NCBI GenBank assembly: GCA_002746935.1
Contig: PDRW01000033.1
Coordinates: forward strand, 124,001-188,000
DNA: 64,000 bases
Direction: 5' to 3'
Origin: Rhodobacterales bacterium
Lineage (GTDB): Bacteria > Pseudomonadota > Alphaproteobacteria > Rhodobacterales > Rhodobacteraceae
Positions within the stretch are counted from its first letter, which is position 1. Every line of letters begins with the position of its first letter. A program made the translations under genes and the position numbers. The notes beneath the pieces were generated by a model that worked only from the letters and a program-made list of their open reading frames with translations, ran no database searches and was not told the origin of the DNA. Of the stretch, positions 34,152 to 42,092 are shown in pieces.

Positions 34152-37142
34152 TCACTCCCTGGCAAGATTGGCGCGGATGGTGGCGAGGTCTTGCTGCGAT
34201 TGCGTAATAAAGGGATGGTCCGCGGGCAGGGCGGCTTTGTAAATCTCCAGGGCCTGCGCCATCAAGGGCTCTGCCTCGGCCCATTTGCCTTGCGTCATGA
34301 ACAAAACCGCCAGGTTGTCGAGGCGGGTCGCATAGGCCGGATGCGTCTCGCCCAGGGTCGCCCTGGCGATCTCCAGCGCCTGCCGGGAAAGCGGCTCGGC
34401 TTCGTCATGGCGGCCCGTGGCGCTCAGCAACTTGGCCAGGTTGTCGAGGCGGGTCGCATAGGCCGGATGCGTCTCGCCCAGGGTCGCCCTGGCGATCTCC
34501 AGCGCCTGCCGGGAAAGCGGCTCGGCCTCGTCATACCGGCCCGTGACACGGAGCAGATCGCCCAGGTTGTTGAGGCGGGTCGCATAGGTCGGATGCGTCT
34601 CGCCCAGAGCCTGGCGGGTGATCTCCAGCGCCTGCCGGGAAAGCGGCTCGGCCTCGTCATAGCGGCCCGTGGTGTTGAGCAGTTCGGCCAGGTTGTTGAG
34701 GCGGGTCGCATAGGTCGGATGCGTCTCGCCCAAGGCCTGCCTGTCGATCTCCAGCGCCTGCCGGTAGAGCGGTTCGGCCTCGTCATAGCGGCCCGTGGCG
34801 TAGAGCAGCCCGGCCAGGTTGTCGAGGCGGGTCGCATAGGCCGGATGCGTCTCGCCCAGAGCCTGGCGGGTGATCTCCAACGCCTGCCGGAGAAGCGGTT
34901 CGGCCTCGTCATGGCGACCCGTGACACGGAGCAGATCGCCCAGGTTGTTGAGGTGGGTCGCATAGGCCGGATGCGTCTCGCCCAGGGTCACCCTGGTGAT
35001 CTCCAGCGCCTGCCGGAGAAGCGGTTCGGCCTCGTCATGACGACCCGTGACACGGAGCAGATTGCCCAGGTTGTTGAGGCGGGTCGCATAGGTCGGATGC
35101 GTCTCGCCCCGGGCCTGGCGGGTGATCTCCAGCGCCTGCCGGTAGAGCGGTTCGGCCTCGTCATAGCGGCCTGCGGCTTTCAGCAGCAGGGCCAGGTTGT
35201 TGAGGTCGGTCGCATAGGTCGGATGCGTCTCGCCCAAGGCCTGCCTGTCGATCTCCAGCGCCTGCCGGTAGAGCGGCTCGGCTTCGTCATGGCGGCCCGT
35301 GGTGTCGAGCAGATTGCCCAGGTTGTTGAGGCGGGTCGCATAGGTCGGATGCGTCTCGCCCCGGGCCTGGCGGGTGATCTCCAGCGCCTGCCGGAGAAGC
35401 GGTTCGGCCTCGTCATAGCGGCCCGTGGTGTCGAGCAGCAGGGCCAGGTTGTTGAGGCGGGTCGCATAGGTCGGATGCGTCTCGCCCCGGGTCGCCCTGG
35501 TGATCTCCAGCGCCTGCCGGTAGAGCGGTTCGGCCTCGTCATAGCGGCCTGCGGCTTTCAGCAGCAGGGCCAGGTCGTTGAGGCGGGTCGCATAGTCCGG
35601 ATGCGTCTCGCCCCGGGCCGCCCTGGTGATTTCCAGCGCCTGCCGGAGAAGCGACTCGGCCTCGTCATGACGACCCGTGACGCGGAGCAACTCGGCCAGG
35701 TTGTCGAGGTGGGTCGCATAGGTCGGATGCGTCTCGCCCCGGGTCTCCCGGGTGATCTCCAGCGCCTGCCGGAGAAGCGACTCGGCTTCGTCATGACGAT
35801 CCAAGATACGGAGCAGATCGGCCAGGTTGTTGAGGCGTCTCGCATAGGTCGGATGCGTCTCGCCCAGGGCTTGCCGTTCGATCTCCAGCGCCTGCCGGAG
35901 AAACGGCTCGGCTTCATCATGGCGGCCTGCGGCTTTCAGCAGCCCGGCCAGGCTGTCAAGGCGGATCGCATAGGTCGGATGCGTCTCGCCCAGGGCCCGC
36001 CGGGTGATCTCCGCCGCCTGCCGGTAGAGCGGTTCGGCCTCGTCATAGCGGCCCATGGATTTCAGCATCCTGGCCAGGGTGCTGAGCCCGATCACATAGC
36101 TCGGATACGGCTCGCCCAGGGTCTGGCGGGTGATCTCCAGTGACTGCCGGTAGAGCGGCACGGCCTCGTCATAGCGGCCCGTGTCTCTCAGCAGCAGGGC
36201 AAGGTGTCTGAGGCGGTTCCCATAGGTCAGATGCGTCTCGCCCAGGGTCTGCCGGGTGATCTCCAGCGCCTGTCGGAAAAGTGGCTCGGCCTCGTCATGG
36301 CGGCCCGTGGTGTCGAGCAGCAGGGCCAGGTTGTTGAGGCCGGTCGCATAATCCGGATGCGTCTCGCCCAGGGTCTGCTGGTCGATCTCCAGTGCCTGCC
36401 GGTAGAGCGACTCGGCCTCGTCATTACGGCTTGGGGCCTTCACCACCCCGGCCAGGTTGTTGAGGCCGTTCGCATAATCCGGATGCACCTCGCCCAGGGT
36501 CGCCCTGGTGATCTCCAGTGACTTCCGGTAGAGCGGCTCGGCCGCGTCCCGACGCCCGATGGCTCTCAGCAGCCCGGCCAGGTTGTTGAGGCAGCGCGCA
36601 TAGTCCGGATGCGCCTCTCCCAAAGCCTGCCGGTGGATCTCCATCGCCTGCCGGCAAAGCGGCTCGGTCTCGTCATGACGGCCCGTGGCTTTCAGCAGCT
36701 CGATCAGGTTTTCGAGGCTGCGCGCATAATCCGGATGCGTCTCGCCCAGGCTCTGCCGGGTGATCTCCTGCACCTGCCGGAAAAACGGCTCGGCCTCGGC
36801 ATGGCGGCCTGTGACGTGAAGCAGTACGGCCAGGTCGTCGGGGCTGACCGCAAGGTCGGGGTGCTCGTCGCCTACGGTTGCTTTGGTGGCCTTCTGCGCC
36901 TGGGCGGCCCTGAAACCGGCAAGCGGCATGGTGACGTCAGGGTCGGAGGGAGCGGTGAGCGCGCCTGTGGGAGGGGGAACGTCTGCTTTGAACGGTTGCC
37001 AAAGAGCGAAGGACAATGCTGCCCCCGCCGCGACCAAAGCTGTGGCGGCAAGACCTACCCTTGCTGCCCCATTGTTGTTTCTCTGTGTGAGGAACGCCCA
37101 AATCGGGCCGGACTGTTTCTTCATCCTGGCAACAAACTCCAT
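34152..37142 (-). CDS. Membrane-anchored protein with 21 tetratricopeptide repeats
   Basis: 996 residues from the ATG at 37142 (MKKQSG at 37124 is the alternative). A short cytoplasmic N-terminus and one transmembrane segment (about 28-48, VGLAATALVAAGAALSFALW) are followed by a 40-residue linker and 21 units of exactly 42 residues (91-972), then a 24-residue tail. The unit is of the kinesin-light-chain TPR type: GETHPTYATRLNNLA..LL, then TGRYDEAEPLYRQALEI. Units 8-20 are most alike, so the array has grown by internal duplication. TPR arrays bind proteins; the partner is unknown and no effector domain is attached. Confidence 0.85.
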   Translation of the reverse strand: MEFVARMKKQSGPIWAFLTQRNNNGAARVGLAATALVAAGAALSFALWQPFKADVPPPTGALTAPSDPDVTMPLAGFRAAQAQKATKATVGDEHPDLAVSPDDLAVLLHVTGRHAEAEPFFRQVQEITRQSLGETHPDYARSLENLIELLKATGRHDETEPLCRQAMEIHRQALGEAHPDYARCLNNLAGLLRAIGRRDAAEPLYRKSLEITRATLGEVHPDYANGLNNLAGVVKAPSRNDEAESLYRQALEIDQQTLGETHPDYATGLNNLALLLDTTGRHDEAEPLFRQALEITRQTLGETHLTYGNRLRHLALLLRDTGRYDEAVPLYRQSLEITRQTLGEPYPSYVIGLSTLARMLKSMGRYDEAEPLYRQAAEITRRALGETHPTYAIRLDSLAGLLKAAGRHDEAEPFLRQALEIERQALGETHPTYARRLNNLADLLRILDRHDEAESLLRQALEITRETRGETHPTYATHLDNLAELLRVTGRHDEAESLLRQALEITRAARGETHPDYATRLNDLALLLKAAGRYDEAEPLYRQALEITRATRGETHPTYATRLNNLALLLDTTGRYDEAEPLLRQALEITRQARGETHPTYATRLNNLGNLLDTTGRHDEAEPLYRQALEIDRQALGETHPTYATDLNNLALLLKAAGRYDEAEPLYRQALEITRQARGETHPTYATRLNNLGNLLRVTGRHDEAEPLLRQALEITRVTLGETHPAYATHLNNLGDLLRVTGRHDEAEPLLRQALEITRQALGETHPAYATRLDNLAGLLYATGRYDEAEPLYRQALEIDRQALGETHPTYATRLNNLAELLNTTGRYDEAEPLSRQALEITRQALGETHPTYATRLNNLGDLLRVTGRYDEAEPLSRQALEIARATLGETHPAYATRLDNLAKLLSATGRHDEAEPLSRQALEIARATLGETHPAYATRLDNLAVLFMTQGKWAEAEPLMAQALEIYKAALPADHPFITQSQQDLATIRANLARE
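34400..36900 (-). repeat. 126-bp tandem repeats inside the TPR gene
   Basis: Twenty-one consecutive 126-bp units encode the 42-residue TPR motif. The 3' two-thirds of the gene holds the most similar units, with runs such as CTCGTCATAGCGGCCCGTGG recurring many times on the plus strand. Copy number could vary in frame, and short-read assembly could be wrong here. Confidence 0.85.
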
Positions 37143-37210
37143 CAGACCTGCCCTCAGCCCGCGCCGACTAAACGGGGTTTGGGGCAGTTTCGCAAGGGGC
37201 ACCCGTAAGG

Positions 37211-38047
37211 TCAGCCGTGCACCGGTTTGGCGCCGGGCAGGGTGATCCTGGCGACCTGTTCGGCGATCGGGTCGTTCGACAGCGGATGCGGCGGGGTGCG
37301 GTAGGCCGCCGGATCCCTGAGGTCGGTCCATTCGCCGCCGACATAGATTTCCAGCGGCGAGAAGCGCGATTTGTATTCCATCTTCGCCGCCCCCGCGACC
37401 CAGTAGCCAAGATAGACGTAGGGCAGGCCGGCTTCGCGGGCGAGGTGGATATGGTCGAGGATCAGGAACGTGCCGAGCGAGTTGGCGCGTTTTTCGGGGT
37501 CGAAGAAGGAATAGACCATGCTCAGCCCGTCATCGAGCACATCGGTCAGGCAGACGGCGGTGAGGGCGCGCCCGGTGGGGCTGGTGGGGTCGGGGGCGGC
37601 ATATTCGATGACGCGGGACTTGATCGGGGTTTCCTCGATCATCGCGGCAAATTCGAACACATCCATGTCGGCCATGCCGCCATCGGCGTGGCGGCTGTCG
37701 AGATAGCGGCGGAACAGATCGTATTGCTCTTCGGTGGCCCAGGGCGCGCGGGTGCGCCGCAGCAGCTGGCTGTTGCGGCGTCTGATCCGGCGCTGGCTTT
37801 TCGAGAGCGTGAAATCCGCCACCCGGATGCGGGCCGAGAGGCAGGCGGCGCATTCCGCGCAGGAGGGGCGGTAGAGCACGTTCTGCGAGCGGCGGAAGCC
37901 CTGTTTGGACAGCGTGTCGTTGAGCTCGCCGGCCTGTTCGCCCTGGAGCGCGGTGAACAACTTGCGTTCCATCCGCCCGTCGAGATAGGGGCACGGCTGC
38001 GGTGCCGTGACGTAGAATTGCGGTGCAAGCGGAAGAGAATGGCGCAT
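37211..38047 (-). CDS. bpt: Aspartate/glutamate leucyltransferase or arginyltransferase (Bpt/Ate family)
   Basis: 278 residues. N-terminal Cys-rich region ([19 protein letters not shown]) and C-terminal acyltransferase domain ([39 protein letters not shown]) match the Ate1/Bpt family. These cytoplasmic enzymes add Leu (Bpt) or Arg to N-terminal acidic residues and send proteins to ClpS/ClpAP. Length is that of bacterial Bpt. It follows the RDD gene by 108 bp. Confidence 0.88.
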   Translation of the reverse strand: MRHSLPLAPQFYVTAPQPCPYLDGRMERKLFTALQGEQAGELNDTLSKQGFRRSQNVLYRPSCAECAACLSARIRVADFTLSKSQRRIRRRNSQLLRRTRAPWATEEQYDLFRRYLDSRHADGGMADMDVFEFAAMIEETPIKSRVIEYAAPDPTSPTGRALTAVCLTDVLDDGLSMVYSFFDPEKRANSLGTFLILDHIHLAREAGLPYVYLGYWVAGAAKMEYKSRFSPLEIYVGGEWTDLRDPAAYRTPPHPLSNDPIAEQVARITLPGAKPVHG

Positions 38048-38155
38048 CGGTGGCGGTCGGAGAGCTGTGGTTTCTGCCCGGAAGGGACGTTAGCAACGAT
38101 TTCCCGTCACGCCAAGCCATTGTTGGGATTCGCGTAAACGTCGTGGCGGTGGCGG

Positions 38156-38614
38156 TCAGCTTTTGGCGGCGGTGTTCACCGCGGCGGTGCCGAGCAGATG
38201 GTCGGTCACGCCCTGGCCGCGGGGGGTGGCGAGCATCAGCACGATGGAGGCGATCTGGAGCAGGAAAAAACTCCAGGAGATATAGTAGCCCGCCGTGTGC
38301 AGCACGGCGGTGGCGAGGTCGAGGCGTTCACCATTGGCTTTGCGCAGCTCGATCGCGGTCAGCCGCATTCCGGGCGTGGCCGAACGGTTGGCAAGCGTAA
38401 CCGTGCGGTAGATCACGTCGACCGTCGGCAGCAGCAGCACAAAGACGAAAAAGCCGATGCCGAGGGTGAGAAACGAAATCAGGACGGTCAGACCGAAGAC
38501 AAGGGCGATGTCCACCCCCCAGGCGAGTGCGCGCTTGAGGGGGACGTCGGCGTAGAATTCGGCCTGGGTGTCGGGGTCGGGCAGGCCCCAGAGGCTGTTG
38601 TCGGTGTGGATCAT
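38156..38614 (-). CDS. RDD-family membrane protein
   Basis: 152 residues with the RDD motif early (PLKRALAWGVDIALVF), the transmembrane pair around 35-70, the conserved SATPGMRLTAIELR and a third hydrophobic segment near 115-130. RDD proteins are small inner-membrane proteins of uncertain function, some linked to ion transport. It is followed by bpt on the same strand. Confidence 0.8.
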   Translation of the reverse strand: MIHTDNSLWGLPDPDTQAEFYADVPLKRALAWGVDIALVFGLTVLISFLTLGIGFFVFVLLLPTVDVIYRTVTLANRSATPGMRLTAIELRKANGERLDLATAVLHTAGYYISWSFFLLQIASIVLMLATPRGQGVTDHLLGTAAVNTAAKS

Positions 38615-38624
38615 CCGGGTCTTT

Positions 38625-38804
38625 CGGGGTGTCTGGCGGGGTGTCTTTCGGGGTATCTGGGCGGGGTGTCTGCTGGTGGGATGGCGGGCACGGGGTCCGC
38701 ACGGGCAGAAATGGGGCCGGGCAAGGGCATTGTCCAGCCCTGCCGTGGCGGCGAGGCCCGTGTTGCTTCGGGGGTGGCCGGGAGGTGGCCGGGAGGTGGC
38801 CGGG
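38625..38804. repeat. 12-bp and 11-bp tandem repeats between RDD and DUF2852 genes
   Basis: Three copies of CGGGGTGTCTGG-like units run 38625-38660 and three copies of GGTGGCCGGGA run 38773-38804 (last partial). The rest of 38615-38830 shows no gene. Confidence 0.8.
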
Positions 38805-38830
38805 CGCGGCTGCCCCCGGCCTGCCCTGGG

Positions 38831-39298
38831 TCAGGTTCTGGCTTCGGCCTCGTCTTCGGCCTCGTCTTCGGTGTCGTTGCTGCGGCTGTCAGCGCGGGCA
38901 GCTTCGGCGCGTTCGTCCATGAAGGCATCGAACTCGCGCTGATCCTTGGCGGCGCGCAGCCGGTCGAGGAAGGCTTCGAACTGTTCCTGCTCGTTCATCA
39001 GCCGTTGCAGCGTATCGGCCTTGTAGGCGTCGAAGGCGGTGTTGCCCGACGAGCGGAAGCCGTGGCGGCGGTTCAGTCTTGCGGTTTCATCGTGATGGCG
39101 GCGGCAGGAACGTGCGAACATTTTCTTTCCGAAGATCATGTAGAGGAGGAGGGCGAGGCCGACGGGCCAGAACAGGACGAAGCCGAGAACCATGGCGACG
39201 ATCCAGGCGGGCTTGCCGCGGTCGTCGAGCCAGGTTTCGCTGCGCCGGAACCAACCCTCACAGCATTTGCGGGTTTCATAGTCGGAGGCGACGGACAT
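38831..39298 (-). CDS. DUF2852 membrane protein
   Basis: 155 residues from the ATG at 39298 with AAAGGAG upstream. One or two transmembrane segments (about 32-58, AWIVAMVLGFVLFWPVGLALLL) are followed by a conserved region (SSGNTAFDAYKADTLQRL, then EQEQFEAFLDRLRAAKD) typical of DUF2852, and a very acidic tail (EDEAEDEAEA) coded by repeated CTCGTCTTCGGC. Function unknown. Confidence 0.78.
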   Translation of the reverse strand: MSVASDYETRKCCEGWFRRSETWLDDRGKPAWIVAMVLGFVLFWPVGLALLLYMIFGKKMFARSCRRHHDETARLNRRHGFRSSGNTAFDAYKADTLQRLMNEQEQFEAFLDRLRAAKDQREFDAFMDERAEAARADSRSNDTEDEAEDEAEART

Positions 39299-39402
39299 GA
39301 TGTGCTCCTTTGGGTCCAGTGGGTGTCTCGGTGGTGTCGGGGAGATGTGAAATCCCTTTACATTACCCAGATCGGCACGGCGGGCGGTGGTTTCAAGTGT
39401 CA

Positions 39403-39421
39403 ATGTGAAAAAGATTCACAT
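39403..39421. promoter_or_regulatory. Inverted repeat upstream of the DUF2852 gene
   Basis: ATGTGAA (39403-39409) and TTCACAT (39415-39421) form a perfect 7-bp inverted repeat with a 5-base spacer. On the minus strand TTGACA (39402-39397) follows immediately, so this could be an operator at the DUF2852 promoter; no matching -10 was found. The remainder of 39299-39580 shows no gene. Confidence 0.35.
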
Positions 39422-39580
39422 GAAGTTGGATTGCTCGGAAAAACAAAGGCCTGGTGGAGGGGCCTGTGAGTGCTCACGCGCTCGGACCCGCGCCGAAAGC
39501 GGCGTTTCGGTCCGGAAAGGCGCCGCACCCCGGGGGGCACCGCAGCGAGAAGGCGGCGGAGAAGGGTGGGGTCTGGGTGC

Positions 39581-40105
39581 TCAGCGGCGCTTGCCGAACC
39601 ACATCCGCCGCATCAGCCCGTCCTTCAGCACCACCGTATGGTATCCGGCCCCGGCGACATGGGCGAGGATCAGCAGGCCGAGCAGGGTCGCGGCGATGCC
39701 GTGGACGGCGCGGGGCGGATAGGCCGCGAAATCCGCCGGCAGGGTGCCGTTTCCGGCGAGGATTTCGGGCAGGCCGGAGCCGAGCGAGATCCCGACACCG
39801 CTTGCGACCATCGCGAAGACCAGCAGATAGAGCCCCCAATGGGCCGCGCTCCCGGCGAGGTCGAGCAGGCGGCTGCCGGTGGCGGCATGGGCCGGGTTTT
39901 CGGTAAACAGCCGGACGACCAGACGGAGGAGCATCAGCGCTCCGATGGCCAGGCCGAGGGTCATGTGGGCTTGCAGGCTGTCGAGCTTGTGCGGGTCGGA
40001 GTTGGGTGTGGCGGCGAGGATCAGCTTGCCCGCGGCGAGCGCGGCCATGATCATCAGCGCCAGCAGCCAGTGCAGGGCGACGATGGCGTGGTGCCAGGTT
40101 TTCAT
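39581..40105 (-). CDS. Cytochrome b561-type membrane protein
   Basis: 174 residues with four transmembrane helices. The family histidines are visible: His6/His12 region (WHHAIVALHWLLA), QAHMTLG in helix two, and RAVHGIAATLLGLLILAHVAGAGYH near the end, giving two b-type hemes. Prokaryotic b561 proteins oxidise quinol or pass electrons in the inner membrane. It is divergent from a MarR regulator that probably controls it. Confidence 0.87.
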   Translation of the reverse strand: MKTWHHAIVALHWLLALMIMAALAAGKLILAATPNSDPHKLDSLQAHMTLGLAIGALMLLRLVVRLFTENPAHAATGSRLLDLAGSAAHWGLYLLVFAMVASGVGISLGSGLPEILAGNGTLPADFAAYPPRAVHGIAATLLGLLILAHVAGAGYHTVVLKDGLMRRMWFGKRR

Positions 40106-40142
40106 CGGAGGTGTCCTTTGCGCAGATTGTGGTTTCAGTTTA

Positions 40143-40169
40143 CGCTTGCAAATGCAAGTATTGCAAGCG
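40143..40169. promoter_or_regulatory. Palindromic operator between cytochrome b561 and marR
   Basis: CGCTTGCAA (40143-40151) and TTGCAAGCG (40161-40169) form a perfect 9-bp inverted repeat with a 9-base spacer. A second palindrome, CTTGCA-AA-TGCAAG (40145-40158), overlaps it. The size and place between divergent genes fit a MarR dimer site. Confidence 0.6.
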
Positions 40170-40200
40170 ATAGCCCTGCCATGGGTGGAATGGACCAGGC

Positions 40201-40710
40201 ATGCCGATGAAACGTCACGAAGATCTCGCCGGTCAGGCCCGCCATTGCCGTGAGGTTTCGGCGGGGTGGATGATCCAGGCGCTGGGAGGGCGGCTCGGCG
40301 AGGTGATGAAGGCCCGCCTCGACCGGCTCGGCCTCACCCCCGACCAGATGGCGTTGCTTCATGCGCTGGCCGAGGGCGACGGGATCAGCCAGGTCGAGAT
40401 CGGCCGCCGGGTGCGGCGGGCGAATTATGCGGTCACCCGCAATCTCGATGCGCTGGCCGCGCGCGGGCTGATCCTGCGCCAGCCGGATGAGCAGTCGCGC
40501 CGCAGCCACCGGGTGGTTCTGACCGAGGAGGGCCGGACCCTGATGCCGGTGCTGTTCGGGGTGGTTTCCGGGGTCAGCACCGGGCTGCTCGCGCCGCTCA
40601 CCCGCGAGGAACGCACGGGCCTGCTCGAGCTGCTTGCCAAGCTGGTTGCGGCCCATGTGCCACCACAGGATGCGCCCGACGGGCATGTGCCCGAAGAGAG
40701 CGAGCCCTGA
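40201..40710 (+). CDS. MarR-family transcriptional regulator
   Basis: 169 residues with the MarR winged helix (recognition region ISQVEIGRRVRRANYAVTRN; wing QPDEQSRRSHRVVLTEEGR). MarR dimers usually repress their own gene and a divergent neighbour until a ligand or oxidant binds. The strong palindrome upstream (40143-40169) and the divergent cytochrome b561 suggest exactly that. ATG at 40201 or 40207. Confidence 0.85.
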   Translation: MPMKRHEDLAGQARHCREVSAGWMIQALGGRLGEVMKARLDRLGLTPDQMALLHALAEGDGISQVEIGRRVRRANYAVTRNLDALAARGLILRQPDEQSRRSHRVVLTEEGRTLMPVLFGVVSGVSTGLLAPLTREERTGLLELLAKLVAAHVPPQDAPDGHVPEESEP

Positions 40711-40812
40711 AGGCGCCGCATCGGGTGCCGCAAGCGGCAGCGAACGCCGCCGCCGCACAAGCCGCAATGGAGCCGGGCACCGGGAGCGGTTTTCGGCGCT
40801 CGGGGTGCGGGG

Positions 40813-40844
40813 CGCACCGGGTGTGGGATGCACCGGGTGTGGGA
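40813..40844. repeat. 16-bp duplication downstream of marR
   Basis: GCACCGGGTGTGGGAT and GCACCGGGTGTGGGAC are adjacent at 40813-40828 and 40829-40844. The rest of 40711-40882 is noncoding. Confidence 0.85.
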
Positions 40845-40882
40845 CGCTCGGCGGGGGGCGCTTGGTGGCGCGCTCACGCGGC

Positions 40883-41707
40883 TCAGCGTCCGCGCGCCCA
40901 GCCCTCCTGCCGCCCGATCCCCGATTTGACCGCCAGCGTCACCGCCGCATAGGTGGCAAAGGCCACCGGGTCGCGAAACGCCTGTTTCAGCAGCCAGGGT
41001 CCGGTGGGGCTGTCCTTGGCGTCGTTCTCCATCAGCGCGGGATACAGCCGGGCGAGTTCGCGCACCCCATCGTCCTGCCGCCGCCGCACCCGGACCAGCC
41101 GCCGGAAGCCTTCGATCAGCGGCCAGTCATAGGATGCGGCCACCATCACCCGCTCATGCGGCGCGAACAGGAGGCGCACGAAGGTGTCGTCCGAGATGAT
41201 TTTCGGAAACTGCGCCCAGCGCGCCCGGCCCTGTGCATTGACCGCGAAGATCCCGAAGCCCGGCACGCCGTCGGCAACGAAGGGCAGCCGGGTCCAGAAC
41301 CGCGCATAGGCCCGGCTGATCGGGCTGTGTGCGGTAACATGCGGCCTGCCGGAGGCATAAAGCGGCTGCGGCACCGAAAGCGCGGCGACAAGCTGGCTCA
41401 GCAACCGGGGCGAGATGCACACATCGGCGTCGAGATAGGCCCGCATGTCGTGCCGCGCCGCGGCGTCGGCCGCGTCCAGCGCGCCGGGCTTGCCGAGGGC
41501 GGGAAGCTCCAGCACCTCCAGCCGCCAGCCGCGTTGTGCGAAACGCTCCTGAAAGGCGCGCGCCCGGGCCGCGGTGTCGTCGGTGCATCCGTTCGCGGCA
41601 ACCACCACGTCGAGCCCGGCGATGTCGGTTGAGTCCAGCACCGCCGTCAGGCAGGCGCCGATATAGCCCGCCTCGTTGCAGGCCGGGACGATGACCGACA
41701 GGCTCAT
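40883..41707 (-). CDS. Family 2 glycosyltransferase
   Basis: 274 residues from the ATG at 41707, where the GT-A fold begins (LSVIVPACNEAGYIGACL). The nucleotide-binding DxD is in RAYLDADVCIS. It transfers a sugar from an NDP-sugar, probably in polysaccharide assembly given the Wzy- and Wzx-like genes next to it. The frame stays open to 41893 and would add 62 residues ending in a Gly/Arg run coded by a simple repeat; that extension looks unlikely. Confidence 0.8.
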   Translation of the reverse strand: MSLSVIVPACNEAGYIGACLTAVLDSTDIAGLDVVVAANGCTDDTAARARAFQERFAQRGWRLEVLELPALGKPGALDAADAAARHDMRAYLDADVCISPRLLSQLVAALSVPQPLYASGRPHVTAHSPISRAYARFWTRLPFVADGVPGFGIFAVNAQGRARWAQFPKIISDDTFVRLLFAPHERVMVAASYDWPLIEGFRRLVRVRRRQDDGVRELARLYPALMENDAKDSPTGPWLLKQAFRDPVAFATYAAVTLAVKSGIGRQEGWARGR

Positions 41708-42092
41708 GCCGCCCCGGCCCCCGCCCCGGCCCCCGCCCCCGCCACCGCTGCCTGCGGGCGCTGGCGCCGTGTGGCGCCGGGGTGAGGCCGCGGGTGGTTC
41801 GCGGCGCCGGGCGGACGCAAGCCGTGGCTTTTCCCGCAGGACCGTGGCCCACAAGACCGGGTCCGGCCAGACCGGCGGATGATCGGAACGCATGGCATCG
41901 CGGGGGACTCCGGGTGAATCTGGGGCGAATCTGAAGCGAATCTGAAGCGACTCTGGATGGGTTCGATGTGGCCATTAATCCCGGCGGGGCCGGCCCTTGC
42001 AACCGGGTGAGCGTTCCGGGGGAAGAAACGAACCGGTGACGGCGCGGCGACATTTGCGCCGCGCCCCCCCCCCTCCGGCGGTTCAGATCGGT
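41708..42092. other. Intergenic region with 11-bp repeats
   Basis: 385 bp between the glycosyltransferase and Wzy-like genes. Apart from the doubtful N-terminal extension of the former, it holds four 11-bp units of GCGAATCTGAA type (41914-41957) and a CGGTTCAGAT duplication (42079-42098). No gene is seen. Confidence 0.6.

Noticed and set aside
34191-36143. Plus-strand 650-codon frame through the TPR repeats
   Set aside because: The 126-bp unit is a multiple of three, so any stop-free antisense phase stays open through all copies. The TPR consensus is on the minus strand.
34300-36900. CRISPR array
   Set aside because: The repeats are 126-bp units with no unique spacers and they encode TPRs. 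The 12-16-bp arrays elsewhere are contiguous and lack spacers too.
41708-41893. 62-residue N-terminal extension of the glycosyltransferase
   Set aside because: It ends in a Gly/Arg run from simple repeats, and the GT-A fold starts exactly at the ATG at 41707. Kept only as an alternative.
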